Positions 58,664-64,000 of a stretch of DNA of 64,000 nt are shown here, in pieces. Source of the stretch: Aphrophora alni (Eukaryota; Arthropoda; Insecta; Hemiptera; Aphrophoridae); NCBI GenBank assembly GCA_963513935.1, contig OY740777.1:20431271-20495270 (forward strand), given 5' to 3'. The position numbers and the translations under genes were made by a program. How positions within the stretch are numbered: the first letter of the stretch is position 1; each line of letters begins with the position of its first letter. The notes beneath the pieces were generated by a model. It was not told the DNA's origin, did not search any database, and was given only the letters and a program-made list of their open reading frames with translations.

Positions 58664-61600
58664 TTTTGATTTTTAACACACAAATGATGGAAAATGTCCG
58701 AAAAATGTATAATAATAAAAGTGATCATTAGGATGGTTATTCATATTGGAAATTTAAACGACAAAAATGCACTGAGCTACTAGACTATGTTAACTTTCAT
58801 GTTGTATGTTTAACATTTGATAACGAGTGTTCTTTTATACTCCCGCGTGTATTTGATTTTATTTAAATTAATAGAGTCAAACTTCCTATGAAACTATATC
58901 AATAATATGCTTAATTAATAATTATTAAATAACTGCAAAAATTATTATTTTTATGTTTCTTGTGGCCACCTCTAGATCACCAGTTGAACAAGTTGGGCTA
59001 TTACAGGATCAAATACATTCCAATTTCGTATATTATTATTTCTTGACAAACAGAAATATAAACCAATTTTTCTTTAGATTTTATTTTTATACAAATAAAT
59101 TAAAATGATTCAAATTAAAGATCCCAGGTTAGATAGTAAATACAACAGTGAAATATTTATCACCGGAGAAATAAAATCAATAATAAACATTATTAATTAC
59201 AACAAGTCATGTGTGAAAGTTTGGAACCGCTGCATAATGGAAAACTTCCTTAACTCCAATTCAATTTACCAGTCCAGTACACTGCAAACTAAATATGGAA
59301 CGGAGTATAATAACAGTACGATTGTGTTGGCATTGATCCAGATGATCAATATACATTACAGCAGGGTTTACACACGAGTGCTTTCATTGCATTGCTTTGA
59401 TCCATAACATATCAGAGAGCTTTGACCTGTTTATCCTTTAGAATAATAATACATATTTAATCATTTTCTGTGCAACCATTAGCATTGCAATTTATAAAAT
59501 ACTCTTCAGTGGTATTTTAATAAATAACATGGAGTAGTTTTTGTTTGTATGTCTATAAATTTGTGATTATTAAAATTTTAAAGGGGGAAACTTACATAAA
59601 AATTGAGATGATATGGAATATGAAAAGAGATATGTAGCATTCAAATACTGGATTAGAGGACAGCGTCAGAAGAGAAGACGAGTTTGTCCAGATAAGAGAA
59701 AACTGATAACATAGAGGGAAATTATTCAAGACTAAATGAAGAAAGTTGTTCCAGCTATCAATTTTCATTCCAGTACACAGTACAAGTGAGTCCCAGAGAG
59801 TCAGAGTTTAATAATATAAGCGATGGAAATTATTAATTACTAAAATAATTAAATGTTTATGTTATGTGTACAGTAAAAGTGTACAGTTCACATTAACCTA
59901 TGCACGTATTTAAACAGTGTTCCAACAAACCAACAATTTTTCGTTTACTACAATGCTATGATCATTCACCACCTATACAACCTCTTGGTGTATCTTTATA
60001 CCCAACGAATAGTCATCTTATGTCTGAAAATGAATTGATTTTGAAATATAAAGGTGTATAACTATAAATTATTCAGTCCCATGCTACTTCAACGAGAAGG
60101 ATTGAAGTTAATTTTCTTTTTCCATTGTCGCGTTTCCATGACGACAACCATAAATAAAAGCACCTAATAGGTGACTGTAACTTCTGTATTAGAAATTCAT
60201 TGTTTTCTTGTTTTCATATATTTTTATTTCATTTCAACCAATAAATCACTCGTTAAAGGAAAATCAAACTTTTACTATCAGTATACAACTTCATACCTCC
60301 GTAGAATGTTTATGTGCTGTGTTATGTATTTATTATTTGGTAGTGATGCTTTTTGCCTGAATCGTTTCTTCACAAAACTTCTAACTTTGTTTACTCTGAA
60401 TCAAGCATTTACATGGTCGAATGACATGAATTTATGTTCAGTATTTCAAATATTCCAACAATTTTTTATGGATATGGAAATATTTGTTATAATTTTCACA
60501 ATATGACTGTGCTCGTTTAGTAAGTTGAACATAAATCAACTTTCGTATAATCATATATATATATATATATATATATGTGTGTTAGAATACGGTTCTTTTA
60601 TATCTCAATTAAATTTTAATTTGGAGTATTGATAAAAACCAGGTTTAATTGGAAAGATTCCAACAATCTGTAAAGCAGCAGTCTAAACCACAAAAATAAC
60701 CACCATTCAACTGTACACTAATATTTGCCCGTAGAAAATAAATAGAACAAAAAGCAAGAATCATATTTTTGAGTAAACAAGTACTAAAAAAAAACATCAT
60801 AAGGAAAACAATAACTGGAAGTACCACTCTAAAACTAAAAAAAAAAAAACCTCTTTCTCACACTAGATTTTACTAAATAAACCAATTATCGCTTTTGGGT
60901 AACACTGTACCAGTAAGCCAATTAACTAAATTTACTAATCCCAAACCAACACAAACACCTATGTCAATAGATGTATAAAAAAATGAATTAGCCCTTAACC
61001 GCCTTCATTCAGTAGGGACTTTTAACAGTAAAAATATTGGCCGATACTATTTACACGCGTGTGACAAGAAGTTTTAAACGCTACAGCAGATATCTACTCT
61101 ACTCTTTACTCACTTGTTTTTCTCAATTGGTAAACATTAAAAATAAATGGGTTACAAAAATTAAAAACAATTCACACGTTCTATTGACAGTACCAAACTA
61201 AGTTACAAACACTGTTAAACAGATATAGTAAGGCATTAAACAGCAATTCAAATAATATCATCACACTTATACAATAATAAAATAATTATGAGAGATATGC
61301 AACAAAATATAAAGGCTTCTACAGAATATCAATTAACATAATAATCACAATGGATACCATAATGCTTGAAATTAAACAGTTGACAAGTTTAATAAAGAAA
61401 GAAACTATACTCTTCGAAAGTGCAAAAACACTTAAATATATAGGCCTAACAACAACAAATCAATAAAGAAATCAATGACTAAAAAATACTAACAGTTAAT
61501 TAGTAAAAACATTTGTAGTGATAATAGTGGGAGAGACATTGAAAGTAGTTCTATGGGACTTGAATAAAAATGGCGAATATAGTACTCCGTGTCATTTTAA

Positions 61601-62363
61601 TAACTCAAGAATTGTAAAAAACATTTTTATTTCCTCTGCCAAAAATTAAATGGTCATTGTTTTTAGACTTCTATTTTGATTGAAAAATATTCTATAAACT
61701 GTTTCTAGTTGACAAATTGTCATTGAAAAATTTATTTTGTTAAGCTCCTTTTCATTAATTGAAGATGGAGTATTTTGGCACATGTATGTTTGGGTAAACG
61801 ATATAAAGATTACAATTTTGGTCCGAATTTTCTCACATTTGGTGTGCAGGCTTGGCATTGAACACCATTCTATAAGTTGGAGCATGACAAATTAGTGGAA
61901 TCAAAATTCTAACACGCGAGGCAGTTTATTTTGAAATTAAAAAGAGTTTTTTAGAATATTTTTTTCAATCAAACCTTACAAAACTCATTTTTCCCATTGA
62001 TGCACAAAATATAGATGTCGAATAAAAATTAGATAATGAAAATAATAATATTAAAATATATTCTTAGTTTTATCATAAAATCAGCAGAACTAATTCCAGT
62101 TATCAGAATTTTAATCAAATTAAAGTGGGAAAAGTGGTTTAAGAATTCAAAACGTCGGTAGTTTGGAATGTTCTTCCACCTTACTGTTCAGTTTTCACAA
62201 AAAATACCGCCACATGCTCAAGGTCATACAACTGGTATTTGTATACACGAATACACAAACGTGGAAGATAGCAAACGGGACACTCTAACATTATGAAGAA
62301 GGTGAAAGAATTGATATCCTTTATATTGATAAATATTTAGTTTTGGGGATTATTAAACAACAG
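58664..62363. other. AT-rich intergenic DNA
   Basis: I see no gene I can support. A 24-bp (AT)n run lies at about 60553-60577. The 100- and 111-codon frames at 59105 and 60171 have no recognisable domain or neighbouring splice context. Confidence 0.35.
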
Positions 62364-62830
62364 ACTAGTTGATGAGCCCAGTTTCACCTTGGGATAGGTG
62401 AGGTAGTTTTATAAAGAAATATTTGTTTTAGCACAACCCTAATGGTGGTGCTATGGAAATAAATTAAGCCTAAATACAGCAACACACCCATTTTGAACAA
62501 AATCGACCCATAAATAACAAGATATGATACTTGTTTTCGGGGTAAAAACACCCTTGGAGTGGAAAATTTTCAAAACCCATTCTTAGTACGCATCTACAAA
62601 CCTACACAAAACTATGTTAAAAAATTCATAGCTCAAGGATTTTTGGATCCAGAGAGATATGCTTTAAGGGTAAAAAACACCCTTGGAGTGGAACATTTTC
62701 AAAACTTTCTCTTAGCACGCGTATACAAACCTACCCCAACCCATGTTAAAAAATTCATAGCTCTATGCTTCTTGGATCCAGAGATTTCGTGATCAGTCAC
62801 TGGGTTTTGAGTTTTTTTATAATATATAGA
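62364..62830 (-). mobile_element. Helitron-like non-autonomous element, complete
   Basis: On minus it begins TCTATATATTATAAAAAAAC, then ACCCAGTGACTGATCACGAA. It ends with a CCCA/TGGG hairpin, about ten bases, and CTAGT. TC start, CTRR end and the hairpin are Helitron marks. The interior holds two of the ~125-bp units seen in tandem at 27.4-28.0 kb. The site TATGATAC at about 62522 is empty of the SINE found in the 3-kb copy. Confidence 0.6.
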
Positions 62831-63178
62831 TTGGTAAACAGATACTAGACATGATGGCCATCATGTCATTGCTGGTTTGGCAATGATTACTTATCTGGTG
62901 CATGGATATGTACTCGTAGTTGTAAGTCCTTTCACAATAATAATTTATGTTTAAAAAAAACATTTTATTAAACGTTATTATATTTATTGTTTCAGTATAT
63001 AGTCTAAGTATTTATCTCTTGTTTTAACCAACAATACTGTATTTTTCATTCCTTTTAGTGTTCAGATTTTAGTTTTAAAAACACGTGAAAATTATGTTAT
63101 ATAATACGCAAATAACTGTCTGACTGGACAATTTTATATTATTTATTTCATTCTTGATTGGTGTGTTGATATGGTGCA
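62831..63178. other. AT-rich DNA before the piggyBac remnant
   Basis: No terminal repeat of the piggyBac element could be recognised here. Confidence 0.3.
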
Positions 63179-63960
63179 ATGGGAGCTGCTAATTATGAAT
63201 TTATATTAAGTTCATTGGATGAAAGTTTTATAAGTGTGGATGATATAACTATGGAATATGATAGTGACAATTTCATGGATATTTTTGACAAAGCTGATTC
63301 TGATGTCGACTTGAACTCTGTCAACAGAATTAAAGTGAAACAGAATTGAATGTTAGTGATAGTGACACTTACAAATAAAGGTTTTTAAATAACTATTAAA
63401 CGTTATTATTCTGGTGAATCGATTGTATATTCTTAAATTAATATCGAGTCACCTGTAAATAAAGATTGTGATTTAGACATAGATAATACAGATAATGCTG
63501 AACCACTTACAAACAACATACCTTGACAATGGAAATCTCTAAATAATATACACAGAATCAAAAACAATCAACATTCCATATAAATCCGGATATTCTTAAA
63601 AGATATACAAAAAAGATTTTAGTAGTTATTTATTGACGATGAAGTTATCGACTTGTTTTTGAACATAAATATAATTTCTCAATACAGACTCGAAAATTGG
63701 TTTGACTGTACTACAAATAAAATGAAAATTCTTTTAGGAATTATTATGTGGATTATACTAATTACAACACCAACTTTAACTCTTTACCGGTGACAAAATA
63801 GGTTGTGTGTAAGAAAAATAAAATAATTTCTAGAGACAGATTTCAGTTGTGTTATAAATGTTTCATTGTGTTATGACACGAAGAGATACAACCAATAAAT
63901 AAACTTTACAAAATCGAAGTATTTTACAGCTGTGTATTTTACATCTACCAAACCAATAGT
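63179..63960 (+). pseudogene. piggyBac-type transposase, decayed N-terminal part
   Basis: An acidic N-terminal piece starts at ATG 63179 and stops at 63349. After several breaks, 63632-63760 reads IDDEVIDLFLNINIISQYRL, then ENWFDCTTNKMKILLGIIMW. This fits the start of the piggyBac transposase core (acidic helix, then W...T..EM...LGI..). ISRDRFQLCYKCF at about 63828-63866 fits the family's SR.RF..L...F segment, and NKLYKIEVF near 63897 follows as expected. Frameshifts and stops show it is dead. The aspartate residues of the catalytic core lie further on. The copy may continue past the window end. Confidence 0.7.
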
Positions 63961-64000
63961 CAGGTTTATACATTACTTTCTATAAACAGGATTAAACAGG

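Noticed and set aside
59105..59407. 100-codon plus-strand ORF
   Set aside because: No domain, signal, splice context or repeat match; its length is not unusual for a chance frame in this much sequence.
60171..60506. 111-codon plus-strand ORF
   Set aside because: The hydrophobic Phe/Tyr-rich sequence is what AT-rich DNA gives by chance, and nothing around it supports a gene.

Overview
This is nuclear DNA from an animal, most likely an insect or another arthropod. It is very AT-rich and has one spliced gene with ordinary GT-AG introns. It also holds long microsatellites and debris from many eukaryotic transposon classes: Penelope-like, Helitron-like, Tc1/mariner-type MITEs, foldback, piggyBac, a LINE end and a tRNA-derived SINE. 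A short run of TTAGG-type repeats and a lipocalin of insect style fit an insect. I cannot name the species. There are no bacterial features.

Layout. About 0.7-15 kb is gene-free and rich in short Penelope-related pieces: an eroded GIY-YIG endonuclease remnant near 1.7-2.0 kb, palindromic dimers at 1.27-1.48 and 6.09-6.30 kb, and single tails at 11.0 and 12.9 kb. Many of these carry hammerhead-ribozyme-like cores. The same stretch has a Helitron-like element interrupted by a SINE (3.0-3.5 kb), a 0.9-kb TA-flanked MITE (10-10.9 kb) and a LINE 3' end (11.5 kb). From 17.6 to 23.6 kb there is a split minisatellite and a 2.6-kb foldback-like element whose arms hold 51-bp tandem repeats. From 25 to 29.5 kb there are two more palindromes, a Helitron-like array of about 125-bp units and a second SINE copy. 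From 31.0 to 36.1 kb lies a young Penelope-like composite: one full 825-codon reverse transcriptase/GIY-YIG ORF, a truncated tandem copy and a truncated inverted copy, all inside one target duplication. Intergenic DNA follows to 47.6 kb, with one coding-like minus-strand ORF at 42.8 kb and large (GA)n tracts. A five-exon secreted lipocalin gene occupies 47.9-55.7 kb on the plus strand, with a MITE, a miRNA-like hairpin and a Helitron-like element in its introns. The last 8 kb holds two more hammerhead-like sites, a Helitron-like element and the decayed start of a piggyBac transposase.

The most interesting signal is the density of hammerhead-like motifs: more than a dozen, intact and decayed, in 64 kb. 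Two are nearly perfect (6211-6255 and 12900-12944). They sit in Penelope tails or in palindromes that repeat the inverted-copy layout of the large Penelope composite. The only confident host gene is the lipocalin; everything else that codes is mobile-element protein.
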